A DNA stretch of 64,000 bases from Desulfobulbaceae bacterium (GTDB taxonomy: Bacteria; Desulfobacterota; Desulfobulbia; Desulfobulbales; Desulfocapsaceae). The notes below the pieces were generated by a model. It did no database searches and was not told the DNA's origin. It saw only the letters and a program-made list of their open reading frames with translations. The position numbers and the translations under genes were made by a program. Below, in pieces: positions 1-8,565 of this stretch. Location of the stretch: positions 1 to 64,000 of the forward strand of contig JALSMA010000086.1 in NCBI GenBank assembly GCA_026988015.1, read 5' to 3'. Positions within the stretch are counted from its first letter, which is position 1, and each line of letters opens with the position of its first letter.

Positions 1-234
1 GTGCTATATTCATTGTTCATGGTGGTCTCCCTTGTTGTGGTTTTGGTTATTTTGGTCGATTGCCAAATTTACCATAACAGAGACCACCATTTATTCTCAA
101 ATGTGCGAAAATTATTATACGTTATCCCTTTGATTCCGTTTATTTTCCTTACAGATTCGCAAATACACCACCCTTACAAAGAAAATATAATTATGGACAA
201 CTGGAATAAAAAAAAGGCAGAATCAAAGAAATGA
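1..234 (+). CDS. small hydrophobic protein, possibly the 3' end of a longer gene
   Basis: An open frame runs from the first base (GTG) to a stop at 234. The 77-residue product has two hydrophobic stretches, about residues 1-19 and 38-50, and a charged tail. I do not recognise a family. The frame may continue upstream of the window, so the true start cannot be seen. Its last codons lie inside the rho-independent terminator of the opposite gene, so the tail residues are partly dictated by the hairpin, which lowers confidence. It could be a two-helix membrane protein or a chance frame. Confidence 0.3.
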   Translation: MLYSLFMVVSLVVVLVILVDCQIYHNRDHHLFSNVRKLLYVIPLIPFIFLTDSQIHHPYKENIIMDNWNKKKAESKK

Positions 235-242
235 CTCTGCCT
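215..242 (-). terminator. rho-independent terminator of the PEP-CTERM gene
   Basis: On the minus strand an 11-bp stem (AGGCAGAGTCA pairing with TGATTCTGCCT, one wobble) with a 6-nt loop is followed directly by a run of nine T. It lies 30 bp past the stop of the PEP-CTERM gene. Confidence 0.85.
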
Positions 243-271
243 CAGAAGAGAACCAGGTTTTCAGGAGTAAA

Positions 272-886
272 TTACTTCTTCTTTTTTCTGATTCTGGAGC
301 CGACAAGGACAGCTAAACCTGTTCCGAAGAGAAGCATGGTTGCAGGTTCGGGTATGGGGTTGGTATCGACACTCTGGCTAAATTCAAAAACGTCAAGAAC
401 CCCAGTATAATCAGGCAAGGTCATACTCAACGCGTCGGCACCCAAGAAAGAAACTGTCAACAGGGCATTATCCGAATCTCCGTTGTTAAACAAAATAGTT
501 TTATAATTTTCTAAAGTATTGTAATCATCTTTATCAACGTCTGCTTCATGGATAAAAATGTTACCTGCGGAAAAAGAGGTGAAAGCGTATTCAAACATAT
601 CTACCCGCAGAGCTCCTGAATCGACAGCGTCTCCCGATACAAGACTGTACCCTACATTGTCATTATCAACCTCTTGATAAATAGCATCCCAATTATAGGC
701 AATATTACCGATGGTTAGAGAATATCCTGTAATGTTAATTTGTCCGATGTTTTCCAAAGTAAATGTAGGTACATTATTATTTCCGGAAATCGTGAGATCA
801 TATCCATAAGGAGTGGCATTTACTATACTCGCCACCGCTAAAACAAAAATTCCTGTTACCAGACCAGCCAGACGTTTATTTTTCAT
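272..886 (-). CDS. PEP-CTERM sorting-signal exported protein
   Basis: The 204-residue protein has an N-terminal signal peptide (residues 1-24, ending near VNA-TP) and a C-terminal sorting signal: PEPATMLLFGTGLAVL followed by a basic tail RIRKKKK. This Pro-Glu-Pro, hydrophobic helix, Arg/Lys pattern defines PEP-CTERM proteins. In this family the signal is recognised by an exosortase (EpsH-type), and the cargo is usually delivered to the cell surface or extracellular matrix. The middle part is acidic, rich in Asn and Asp, and has no family I recognise. The start has a good ribosome site (GGGAGAGG, 5 nt before ATG). No exosortase gene is present in the window. The gene stands alone with its own terminator. 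Confidence 0.9.
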   Translation of the reverse strand: MKNKRLAGLVTGIFVLAVASIVNATPYGYDLTISGNNNVPTFTLENIGQINITGYSLTIGNIAYNWDAIYQEVDNDNVGYSLVSGDAVDSGALRVDMFEYAFTSFSAGNIFIHEADVDKDDYNTLENYKTILFNNGDSDNALLTVSFLGADALSMTLPDYTGVLDVFEFSQSVDTNPIPEPATMLLFGTGLAVLVGSRIRKKKK

Positions 887-1079
887 TTTTCCTCTCCCAC
901 TTAGATTTCAACAACTGAAAATAAAGTCATTTATGAACGGGTATTCTCAAATTGAGATAACATCTCATACCATGTGGAATGGATTCTCACATCGGTAAAT
1001 ATACCCTTTTTGAATGTAGAATTCAAAATAGTCAGATGCTGGATATAAAAAAGGAGTCCTCATATTCCGGGCAATCATT

Positions 1080-1664
1080 TCAAACAGAATGGCTAAAGAA
1101 CAGGATAATCACCACCGTTACTATGGCAATTATCAATGTCCTCAATCCGGACCATAACCAAAAGGTTTTACTGATTTTTCCTAAAAACACTCCAAGGAAA
1201 AAAATACATATCAACGCCACAACAATAGCGTTAATAAAAGGTGATGACGGTAGTGCATGAAGCTGTTTTGCAAAAAACAAAGGTAACAAGATCACCAGAG
1301 ACAGCAGCAATGGTGCAAATCCATTAACCAGAGCCACCAGTATTGGAAGATAGCGACTTGCCTGTCCATAATCACTCTCTTTCAGATCAAGCAACAAGGC
1401 CTGTTCCAATTCACGTAATTCTTTTTCACGCTCAGCCTTCTCACTCAAATAGGCACTACTCAGGCCGCTTATAAACAGAGCTACTGCTGCACCCAAACAA
1501 GCACTGATTGCCACTGACAGTTCTGTCATCCCACTTGTATAGAAACCGGTCACCATCCCCAGCATGGTTAATGATCCATCAAAGCCATTGGTAATCAGAT
1601 AGCGCCGTGCAATACTTCTGGCACGGAGAACATGCAATATAAGCTGCTTTTTATTTAAGATCAT
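1080..1664 (-). CDS. VIT1/CCC1-family membrane protein (putative Fe/Mn transporter)
   Basis: The 194-residue protein resembles the VIT1/CCC1 family of metal ion transporters. An N-terminal segment (about residues 18-45) carries the NGxxDGxLTxxGxVxGF-like signature. A charged Glu-rich cytoplasmic stretch at about 75-100 (EKAEREKELRELEQ) matches the metal-binding region between helices 2 and 3 in this family. Three further hydrophobic helices lie in the C-terminal half, giving five in total. Known members move Fe2+ or Mn2+ out of the cytoplasm in exchange for protons; the substrate here is not shown by sequence. The same-strand neighbour upstream is a DUF211 gene about 105 bp away, so the two could be co-transcribed. 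Confidence 0.75.
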   Translation of the reverse strand: MILNKKQLILHVLRARSIARRYLITNGFDGSLTMLGMVTGFYTSGMTELSVAISACLGAAVALFISGLSSAYLSEKAEREKELRELEQALLLDLKESDYGQASRYLPILVALVNGFAPLLLSLVILLPLFFAKQLHALPSSPFINAIVVALICIFFLGVFLGKISKTFWLWSGLRTLIIAIVTVVIILFFSHSV

Positions 1665-1769
1665 ATGATGTGATCTAGACAGTAATATTTGATTTAATAC
1701 GAATTAACCGACACCATGTAATTTCACAAAGGTCTCATTATCAGGAGTATATGCAAGAAAATTAAGATG

Positions 1770-2036
1770 CTATGATTGCTCCGCCCCATACACTTCAACT
1801 TCATCAATACTGTGGACAGATGCGCCCATTTTCTCGATCGCTGTTTTAATATTCTCAAAATTTATATCAGCACCCTCTATAGTTACGATTGTGCTTTCGG
1901 TTTTTTTGTCCACCTCAGTAACGGTTAATTTTACACGATAATCCCCCCCCAAATCAGCAAGGGTAGAAGAAAAGTCCAATGCATTAGGTTGATGTGGTTT
2001 GAGTACATCAAGTACGAGTCTTCGTGTTTTTGTCAT
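1770..2036 (-). CDS. DUF211 family protein
   Basis: The 88-residue protein matches DUF211 by its N-terminus (MTKTRRLVLDVLKPHxP) and by the pattern TVTEVDKKTEST, TIEG-DINFENIKTAIEKMG, HSIDEV. It is a small cytoplasmic protein, close to the usual size of the family (about 90-100). DUF211 has a ferredoxin-like fold and no firmly established function. The next gene downstream on the same strand encodes a VIT-type transporter. That pairing suggests a role linked to metal handling, but this is inference from context only. Confidence 0.85.
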   Translation of the reverse strand: MTKTRRLVLDVLKPHQPNALDFSSTLADLGGDYRVKLTVTEVDKKTESTIVTIEGADINFENIKTAIEKMGASVHSIDEVEVYGAEQS

Positions 2037-2389
2037 GAGTAATTCCCAAAAGGCAGCATTAATCTGTTTTTCTTCACACTATGTCAGCATCTCTCAACAT
2101 ACTGGTTTCCCAAATATATTCTCTCCCCGACATGACCTATTATACAGCGCATCGTGTCATTATTGCATTGAAAAATGCGTTTCTCTTTACTCCATGAAAA
2201 AAATATATATTCATACAATAAGGTTTAATTGTATTTTGCACAGCTGTCCGGTTAAGAAAAGAGATAAAACTAGAAGAGCTGCGTTAGTGTATTGAAAAGG
2301 ATCGAAATTGGATCTCCTCAAAAATGGGCTGTAAATACCCCTAAATTATGGGTACTAGGACAAGGCTCAAACCTGAGTCCCCCTAATTG
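2037..2389. other. intergenic region without a recognised gene
   Basis: The 353 bp lie upstream of the DUF211 gene and downstream of the cyclic-nucleotide-binding gene. A possible minus-strand stem (GGACTCA...TGAGCC) sits at about 2365-2385, without a T-run. Open frames here are short and match no family I know. I see no RNA gene. Confidence 0.4.
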
Positions 2390-2929
2390 TCAGCCAGAAG
2401 CTTCCGACGGGTCTTCCCGCCAGGCTTCCGGAGAGATATGATCGAGCAGATAACCGGATTGATCGATAAAACGATGGATTCTGGAGTTTATTATCTTCTG
2501 CACCATACTCTGGTAGGATTCCGGATATTTTCCCATCACTTTACTAAAGGCCTCACGACTGATGCTGAGCAAGCTCACATCAGTCCAGGCTCTTGCTGAA
2601 AAAAACCAGTTAAATTCGGAAAGAAGCGCCAGCTCTCCAAAGTAATTGATACTGTCACAGCTGAGTAGTTGCAGATGAAACCGCCGTTCATTGTAATATT
2701 GAAAAATATCCACCTGCCCGGACACAATAAGAAAAATCCGATCACAGCGTTCCCCTTCAGCCATGATCAACGTCCCCTTTACATACTCCTCCCTCTTAGC
2801 AAGGTAGGCAAAAAGACTGGCCACACCAGATGGTGCGTCGGAAAAGATATGAAATCTACTTAAAAATTCCTGAATATCGGTTAGTTGACTTACACATCCC
2901 TTTTCAGAACTCTGATCGACTGAGTTCAT
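2390..2929 (-). CDS. cyclic nucleotide-binding domain protein
   Basis: The 179-residue protein is mostly one Crp-type cyclic-nucleotide-binding domain: a helical start (FLSRFHIFSDAP), the beta-roll (LIMAEGERCDRIFLIVSGQV), then YFGELALLSE, which corresponds to the phosphate-binding cassette (usually FGE-ALL----R). The Arg expected after this cassette is not obvious (NWFFSARAW), so ligand binding is uncertain. There is no C-terminal DNA-binding domain, so it is not a typical Crp regulator. I chose the start at 2929 because AAGGAG lies 6 nt before it. That start overlaps the stop of the large ABC exporter by 26 bp, which implies translational coupling and a joint function. Confidence 0.8.
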   Translation of the reverse strand: MNSVDQSSEKGCVSQLTDIQEFLSRFHIFSDAPSGVASLFAYLAKREEYVKGTLIMAEGERCDRIFLIVSGQVDIFQYYNERRFHLQLLSCDSINYFGELALLSEFNWFFSARAWTDVSLLSISREAFSKVMGKYPESYQSMVQKIINSRIHRFIDQSGYLLDHISPEAWREDPSEASG

Positions 2930-5468
2930 AGAAATCTCCTTTTCGCTCCATGAGTTCATCATATGTTCCCTGCTCCACAATTCGTCCTGCCTTGAGCACT
3001 ACAATCCGATCATAGGCAGGGGTCAAGTCAAGACGATGGATTACAGCAATAATAGTTTTCCTTCCTTTAAATTCCTTCTCAAGCAGCCCCTGAATACGTG
3101 CCTGTGAAGTGTTGTCCAGACTGGCTGTCGCCTCATCCATGATAAGTATGGGTGCATCTTTTAAAAATGCCCTGGCGATGGCGAGTTTCTGTTTTTGTCC
3201 ACCGGAGAGTCTGTCACCCTTACTACCCACTTCGAAATCAAGGCCGATGTGCATCACTTCGTCGAGGAGTTCCTCATCCTCAAAGGCCTGGGAGGCCAAT
3301 TTCCTCAGATGGTCATCAAAAGTCAGTTCCGACTTCACTGCACCAAAGAGAATATTATCAAGCAGGGTATGAGTATAAAGATACTTGGACGGACAAAAAG
3401 GTATAAAACCACTCTTCTCACCACACCTTGGATCTTTATTACACGGCATCCCGTCACTTTGTTTCATACAGTGTTCCATAGCTACATTCACGACAGTAGC
3501 CTGAAAATGGCGCCTTGCAACGAGAATCTTTTCCTCCATGGCCGAAGGAAGATTCACGATGGAATGCTTTTTGGGAATAAAACGAAGGGCGAGTACCAGA
3601 AGCAGTTGTCGCGCCTCGTCTTCTTTCGGAACTGGTCCTTTTAACCGTTTAAGTAATTCACTGTAACGTTCAAACTCATCCAGTTCCATGGGGTTATCAC
3701 GGAAGAAGAACTCATCATCCTTAAAATCTGACAGAAGATTAATGGTCTGGGTGGCAATGGCAAAACCTAAGGTAAGCAGGGGTTTTTCGAGGTTCAGCTC
3801 ACGCAGCAGTTTCACAAAGCGAGGGTGACCAGGAAGGCGTTCCACCACAAACTCCCTCTTCACACTGTCACCAAAGACTATATTATCCCGGATACTTGAA
3901 TAGTAGAGATATTTAGTAACATCATAAAACTCGATGGCCTGTTCAAACTCATCCCGCAAACTTGTCTGAATGATTTCTCTCATACGTAAAAACTTATCTC
4001 TGAAGGGACGGCACTCCTCTGGAGAAAGCACAGCCTGAAGCCCAAAGCGAATAATATCATCCTGAAGCCCCACATCATGAATCGCCGCGAGAATACGACC
4101 ACGATCCGGAAAGCCATCTCCACCGGAAACAGCCTGAACGCCATAGAGTAGATTTTCTGAAATTGTCCCCGAAAAAATAAATGGTTGCTGTGCTATCATG
4201 GCCACATTGCGCCCCATATCCATCTTGCAGAGATCGTCAACCAGATGGCCGTCAATACTGACAGTCCCCTGACTGACATCGTAGAGCTGAGCTATTAAAA
4301 GGGCCAGGGTGGATTTACCAGAACCTGAATATCCCACCAATGCAATCTGCTCGTTGGCCCTGATCTCAAGGCTGATGTCCTCCAACAACCGAACACCACT
4401 TGGGACGGTAAATGTGACATTTTTCAAACTAATATCACCTTTCAATGCAAGTACATCACGATTGAGCGGCAAAAGAAGATGAGGAGGATCCAGATCGAAA
4501 ATACCCATGATTTGCCGATAGCGGATCTGAGCATCTTGGTACCCCTGGTAATACTCAATCAGTTCTTTCCAGGGATCATATACTTTTTCATACGCCGAGA
4601 GAAAGGCAACCAGCGCACCAAGGGTAAATTGACCGTTAATAGCCAGATAACCACCCACCAGAAAAAGTACAAAAGGCCCCAGTGACTGAAAAAAATTATT
4701 AGCAAACTTAATACCATATTTAACAACGAAGAGACTCTTCATCAGATCGTAGAGCTGTTTGATAAAAGATGAGAGTTTCTTTTTTTCAAGGGAATAACTT
4801 GTATTGCCATGAATCTCATGAATCCCGGAGATGGACTCATTCACCACATTAGCCATGGCCCGGGTGGTTTTCACCCGCCTGCTGTTCAGTCTGTTATATT
4901 TCTTCTGGAGGTAGGGAACGACAAAGAGCTCCACGGGATATATGCCCATGCTGAGCAGAGCCAGCACAGGATTCAGGTGAAACATGAATCCGATGAACAC
5001 AACAAAGGTCAATACGCTGGTCACGGGAATGGCAATGGCTCCCCCAAGAAAGAAACCGATGGCATTGAGCTCTGCCGTCATTGCCGAAGTAACTGTTCCA
5101 GGTTGCATCTTCCGATAAAACTGCAAGGGAAGTTGCAGGACATGCTGGTAGAGTTCCTCGCGCATTTCCATAAGAATCTTCTGCCCGATATAGACTTGCA
5201 GAACATTTATAGCATACTTCAGCAAACCGGCAATGGTCACTGCCCCAATATAGAGGCCACAGTAAAGGTAGAGTAGTTCTATATCCTTGAGATAGATGGC
5301 CTCGTTAATAATACGTTTCTGCATCTCAAGAGGAAAAACTTTAAAAAACAGACTGACAAGTATGATCAGAAGTAGAAACAGCTGCATGGAACGATGCCGC
5401 CTGAGTATCCAATAGAAGAGTGAACGCTCGGTAATACGGGTACCGGTATCTACCGCTGTTTTTTTCAT
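2904..5468 (-). CDS. large ABC exporter with a long insertion in the ATPase domain
   Basis: The 854-residue protein is a half-size ABC exporter (type IV fold) with a transmembrane domain (residues about 20-310) and one nucleotide-binding domain. Walker A is at about 378-387 (GYSGSGKST), the signature LSGGQ at about 754, Walker B ILIMDEATASLD follows, and the switch His lies in AVIHR. Normally Walker A and the signature are about 110 residues apart; here the gap is about 370. The extra ~260 residues repeat the post-Q-loop pattern three times: IFSGTISENLLYG, YYSSIRDNIVFG and YTHTLLDNILFG. They also hold a four-Cys segment (CMKQSDGMPC, then DPRC and FC). The substrate is unknown. The cyclic-nucleotide-binding gene overlaps its 3' end and probably acts with it. 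The product should act as a dimer in the inner membrane. Confidence 0.9.
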   Translation of the reverse strand: MKKTAVDTGTRITERSLFYWILRRHRSMQLFLLLIILVSLFFKVFPLEMQKRIINEAIYLKDIELLYLYCGLYIGAVTIAGLLKYAINVLQVYIGQKILMEMREELYQHVLQLPLQFYRKMQPGTVTSAMTAELNAIGFFLGGAIAIPVTSVLTFVVFIGFMFHLNPVLALLSMGIYPVELFVVPYLQKKYNRLNSRRVKTTRAMANVVNESISGIHEIHGNTSYSLEKKKLSSFIKQLYDLMKSLFVVKYGIKFANNFFQSLGPFVLFLVGGYLAINGQFTLGALVAFLSAYEKVYDPWKELIEYYQGYQDAQIRYRQIMGIFDLDPPHLLLPLNRDVLALKGDISLKNVTFTVPSGVRLLEDISLEIRANEQIALVGYSGSGKSTLALLIAQLYDVSQGTVSIDGHLVDDLCKMDMGRNVAMIAQQPFIFSGTISENLLYGVQAVSGGDGFPDRGRILAAIHDVGLQDDIIRFGLQAVLSPEECRPFRDKFLRMREIIQTSLRDEFEQAIEFYDVTKYLYYSSIRDNIVFGDSVKREFVVERLPGHPRFVKLLRELNLEKPLLTLGFAIATQTINLLSDFKDDEFFFRDNPMELDEFERYSELLKRLKGPVPKEDEARQLLLVLALRFIPKKHSIVNLPSAMEEKILVARRHFQATVVNVAMEHCMKQSDGMPCNKDPRCGEKSGFIPFCPSKYLYTHTLLDNILFGAVKSELTFDDHLRKLASQAFEDEELLDEVMHIGLDFEVGSKGDRLSGGQKQKLAIARAFLKDAPILIMDEATASLDNTSQARIQGLLEKEFKGRKTIIAVIHRLDLTPAYDRIVVLKAGRIVEQGTYDELMERKGDFYELSRSEF

Positions 5469-5683
5469 ACGCTACGGCGAGTAAAGGGGGAAGAAAAGAA
5501 AAACAGGCTTTCCAATTCGAGCACTGTCACAATTTTCCTGTCTGAAATATTCTGGAATTGTCATTGGAATTGAACAATATTGCAAGACATATTTACTGGA
5601 ATGAACAGCTATTCCATGATACATGGTTATATATAATGTTCTTAAAGGTACTTTCATTTTTCGCAGTCAAGCAGGAGCCTGTC

Positions 5684-6283
5684 GTGAACAAGATTTTTTT
5701 CTCCATCCTCATCTTAGCCTCGCCGCTTATTTTCTTTTCTTCAAGTGCCCTCTCCGCAGTGAAAGCTCCCACAGAAGTGGGTGGTTTTGTCCTGGGCAGC
5801 AATGTGACAGATTATCCGGAAATTGAGTATTCCAATTTCCTGAAAGAGGTAGTGATTTATGACTGGCACGGTTTCGACAAGGGAATCATCTCCTATGGTA
5901 TCTGTGCATCTCCGGGGGAAATCGTCAAAATCAAATTAAAATATGCCGATTCCAGTAAGAAATATTTCAAAATTCTCCTCAAAAAATTCAAAAAAAAATA
6001 TGGTAAACCTACTGAATGGAAAGGGGATTCCTTTGGCATCCTCCATATCTGGAAGTGGAAGTTTGTCGATGAAAACAACAACCGGGTCCACCTGATACTG
6101 CAGCATAACACCAAAAACCCCAATGAAAACAGGGGAAACATGGTTAAACTCTTTTACCCGGACAATATAATCCGGGAACAGGCATGTTTTACCGATCAGT
6201 GTATCAAAAACATCAGTGAAGAAGAAAAACAGAAACGGCTCCAGCGCAAAAAGAGTGACTGGAATTACTTGATTCCCCGATAA
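5684..6283 (+). CDS. secreted hypothetical protein, first gene of a three-gene operon
   Basis: I place the start at GTG 5684. AGGAG lies 6 nt before it and the frame then opens directly with a signal peptide (VNKIFFSILILASPLIFFSS, cleavage near LSA-VK). The product is 199 residues, rich in Lys and aromatic residues, with a possible disulfide near the C-terminus (QACFTDQC) and a basic Lys/Arg end. I recognise no family. The phrase EVGGFVLGSNVTDYP after the signal peptide resembles small periplasmic proteins that begin with a GxxLG motif. It is followed after 6 bp by the next gene and is divergent from the ABC exporter. Confidence 0.7.
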   Translation: MNKIFFSILILASPLIFFSSSALSAVKAPTEVGGFVLGSNVTDYPEIEYSNFLKEVVIYDWHGFDKGIISYGICASPGEIVKIKLKYADSSKKYFKILLKKFKKKYGKPTEWKGDSFGILHIWKWKFVDENNNRVHLILQHNTKNPNENRGNMVKLFYPDNIIREQACFTDQCIKNISEEEKQKRLQRKKSDWNYLIPR

Positions 6284-6289
6284 CTTCCA

Positions 6290-7174
6290 ATGACATTTCC
6301 CGATGACAGCCACTGGAAAGCAGTCGCCTGGAATGGTATATCCCTTGATTACCCTGCGGATTGGGATCCCATTATCTCGGGAGAAACCCACATTCTTTTT
6401 GAAAAGGATTTTAACCCGGTATTTGAACTACGCTGGCAAAAGCAGAAAAACTCTGGTCGCGTATCTCTGGACACTATTCTTTCCAGGATCACAAAAGAAG
6501 CCGGTCTCCCGGAACTCACCCCCATTCCGATACCGTGGAAAAGATATACTGAAAATTTTGCAATCAGGCTCCTTGGCAATCACGACAATACGACGCCTGA
6601 AGCTGCAATTTTTATTTGCAGGGAGTGCAAAACAACCCTGCTGTTTTACTTCTTTAATGAGCTTATCGAAAAACAGAAGCAGATAATACTGCAACTCCTC
6701 TCATCCGTAAGCTGTCATAGAGACAATGACTGTCACGATATTTGTTGGAAAATACAGGATTTCCAGGTGTTACTCCCTGACACATTCGAGATTAGCGGAC
6801 ATAATTTCGGAGCAGGCCTCACCCGCCTCTCCTTTGTTCATTCCGGCCTCACAATGCACCTCTGTCGCATGGCCAGTGCCTCCCAACGTCTCAAAGATTC
6901 CTCACTGCTCAACCTGATGAACCTGCTCGGTGACATTGAAGTCTCACAAGCAAAGTCTCAACTCCAGGAGAACGAAGTAAGCCATCGTTCCTATCCGTCA
7001 CTTCTGCAACAGATCCGCAGTCGAATGAAGCGGAAAGCCCCTTTTCACTGGGTCATTCTACGTCACCACCCCGAACTTGACCGCTTAAGCGGTCTCTTCT
7101 TCTATGACAAAAAACCCATCCCTGAAACACTGGTCTCGGTAATAGAAAACAACTATGAAATTTCCCCGCTCTAA
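6290..7174 (+). CDS. hypothetical protein with two diverged internal repeats
   Basis: The 294-residue protein has no signal peptide and no family I recognise. Two halves share a pattern: residues about 9-50 (W-AVAWNGISLDYPADW ... FELRWQ) and about 152-195 (WKIQDFQVLLPDTF ... MHLCRMA). Both show Trp, a short strand, Leu-x-x-Pro, then a strand ending in a basic residue. This suggests an internal duplication of a small beta-rich unit. Several Cys occur (FICREC, SCHRDNDCHDIC). It starts 6 bp after the secreted gene and its end overlaps the PqqD-like gene by 20 bp, so the three are surely one operon. Confidence 0.7.
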   Translation: MTFPDDSHWKAVAWNGISLDYPADWDPIISGETHILFEKDFNPVFELRWQKQKNSGRVSLDTILSRITKEAGLPELTPIPIPWKRYTENFAIRLLGNHDNTTPEAAIFICRECKTTLLFYFFNELIEKQKQIILQLLSSVSCHRDNDCHDICWKIQDFQVLLPDTFEISGHNFGAGLTRLSFVHSGLTMHLCRMASASQRLKDSSLLNLMNLLGDIEVSQAKSQLQENEVSHRSYPSLLQQIRSRMKRKAPFHWVILRHHPELDRLSGLFFYDKKPIPETLVSVIENNYEISPL

Positions 7175-7547
7175 ACCCGAAGCAACCCTTAGTCGCAGCG
7201 AATCCCTGGCTTGTATCCCCAGACACAACGAATCCGCCCAATGGCAACAGCTTGATACGGGTGAAATCCTCTTTACGTACGCAATCCCCCTCAGCCGATT
7301 CTTTCAGAGCCTGCACCGTAGATTCAGTAACAATCAAGCAGAAGTCCCTACAAAAAAACTCCAGTTGGATCAGATGGGAAGCTTTGTCTGGCAGCTCATG
7401 AATGGAAACAACTCAGTAAAAGATATAATTCGGATTTTTGCAGATGAATACAAGGTGACAAGCCAAGAGGCGGAAACCGCAGTATCCTCCTTTCTAAAAA
7501 CCCTTGGACAACGGGGCTTCATCATTCTTTACGGACCGGGAGACTAG
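7155..7547 (+). CDS. PqqD-like (RiPP recognition element) protein
   Basis: The C-terminal part of this 130-residue protein (about 70-125) fits the PqqD fold: LDQMGSFVWQLMNG, then SVKDIIRIFADEYKV and AVSSFLKTLGQRGFI, i.e. a short strand and helix followed by a winged-helix pair. In known systems PqqD-like domains bind the leader of a ribosomal peptide and present it to a modifying enzyme, often a radical SAM protein. No modifying enzyme or precursor peptide is visible in the window. The N-terminal 65 residues are not recognisable. The start has no clear ribosome site and lies inside the preceding gene, so translation is probably coupled. The stop overlaps that of the convergent glycosylase gene by 4 bp. 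Confidence 0.75.
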   Translation: MKFPRSKPEATLSRSESLACIPRHNESAQWQQLDTGEILFTYAIPLSRFFQSLHRRFSNNQAEVPTKKLQLDQMGSFVWQLMNGNNSVKDIIRIFADEYKVTSQEAETAVSSFLKTLGQRGFIILYGPGD

Positions 7548-8350
7548 ATCGTCCCAAGTCGTTTCTGAATAGCCTGCAGGTCTAGCCAGGTGGCATTTTT
7601 CATCTCCGGGTTCTCAAGCAGGTAACCGGGGTGATAGGTGGGGAGGAGAGCTACAGTCTGCCCGTCTGCCAGCTTATAATCGTAGAACCTACCGCGCAGT
7701 TTTGAAAGTGGCTGAGAAAGACGAAGCAGGGTTTTGGTTGCCACCATGCCCATTGTACAGATAATTTCCGGTTTCAGTGCCGCAATCTGTCGTTGCAGAA
7801 AGGAGAAGCAGACGTCAATATGTTCTGTCTGTGGCTGAACTCCCAAGCCTATTCCACATTTGATCACATTACTGATAAATACTTCGTTTTTAGTCAGCTT
7901 AATGGCAGTGAGCATTCGATCTATCATGCCATCCTCCTCTGGCCCAAAGACAAAGCTCCCCCGACTCCCTTGAGTTATCGGCAGCCAATGTCCAACAATC
8001 ATGAGGCGGACTGTCCCCCCACCACCCTTCCCGGCCATTGAGTGTATCTGTTTTTCGGAGAGGGAACAGCCGCGGCACTGAGCGACCTCTGCCGCAATTT
8101 CACTGACTGCGGTATGATCACTAACTCTCGGTGCCTGTGGCTTTTCATTTTTTTTGGGGATTTCACTTCGCTCCGGTGACACATTGGATACTATAGAGGG
8201 CGCAGACCGCACCTGCATGCGACGACATGAGTCGAAAAAAGACAACAACTCGTCACTGGCAGGATATAACCCGATGGAGCAGATTTCGTGGCAGGCAAGA
8301 ACCCCACGGATATCATTCAGCAACTCTGTGACTTTATAATCACGTTCCAT
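7544..8350 (-). CDS. family 4-like uracil-DNA glycosylase with altered catalytic motif
   Basis: The 268-residue protein has the family 4/5 uracil-DNA glycosylase layout. CRGC is the first pair of iron-sulfur ligands, NVIKCG the third and the Cys in HIDVCFSFLQRQI the fourth, so the 4Fe-4S site looks intact. The C-terminal motif is PTYHPGYLLENP, as in the family. The usual first motif (GExPGxxEDxxGxPFVG) is changed to VGHWLPITQGSRGSFVFGP: the Gly-Glu is Gly-His and the EAPG turn is lost. Active members remove uracil from DNA; whether this one does is doubtful. The N-terminal 90 residues form a low-complexity extension. The gene is convergent with the PqqD-like operon. Confidence 0.8.
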   Translation of the reverse strand: MERDYKVTELLNDIRGVLACHEICSIGLYPASDELLSFFDSCRRMQVRSAPSIVSNVSPERSEIPKKNEKPQAPRVSDHTAVSEIAAEVAQCRGCSLSEKQIHSMAGKGGGGTVRLMIVGHWLPITQGSRGSFVFGPEEDGMIDRMLTAIKLTKNEVFISNVIKCGIGLGVQPQTEHIDVCFSFLQRQIAALKPEIICTMGMVATKTLLRLSQPLSKLRGRFYDYKLADGQTVALLPTYHPGYLLENPEMKNATWLDLQAIQKRLGTI

Positions 8351-8565
8351 ATGTGCATTCCAATACTTTTTCTATTCAAGGTGTTTCTAAAAACAGTTCC
8401 TTGTCTTGACAAAAACCACCACAGGACAAACTTTATATAAAACTGCATATAGTGTGTTCCAGCTGTTTTTTTCACTCAACAATAAGTCCGGAGTCAGGAA
8501 AACAGCTACTCTGAAATCAAACACACATTACCCGATATAATTTTTTAATAAAAAGGAGCTGCACC

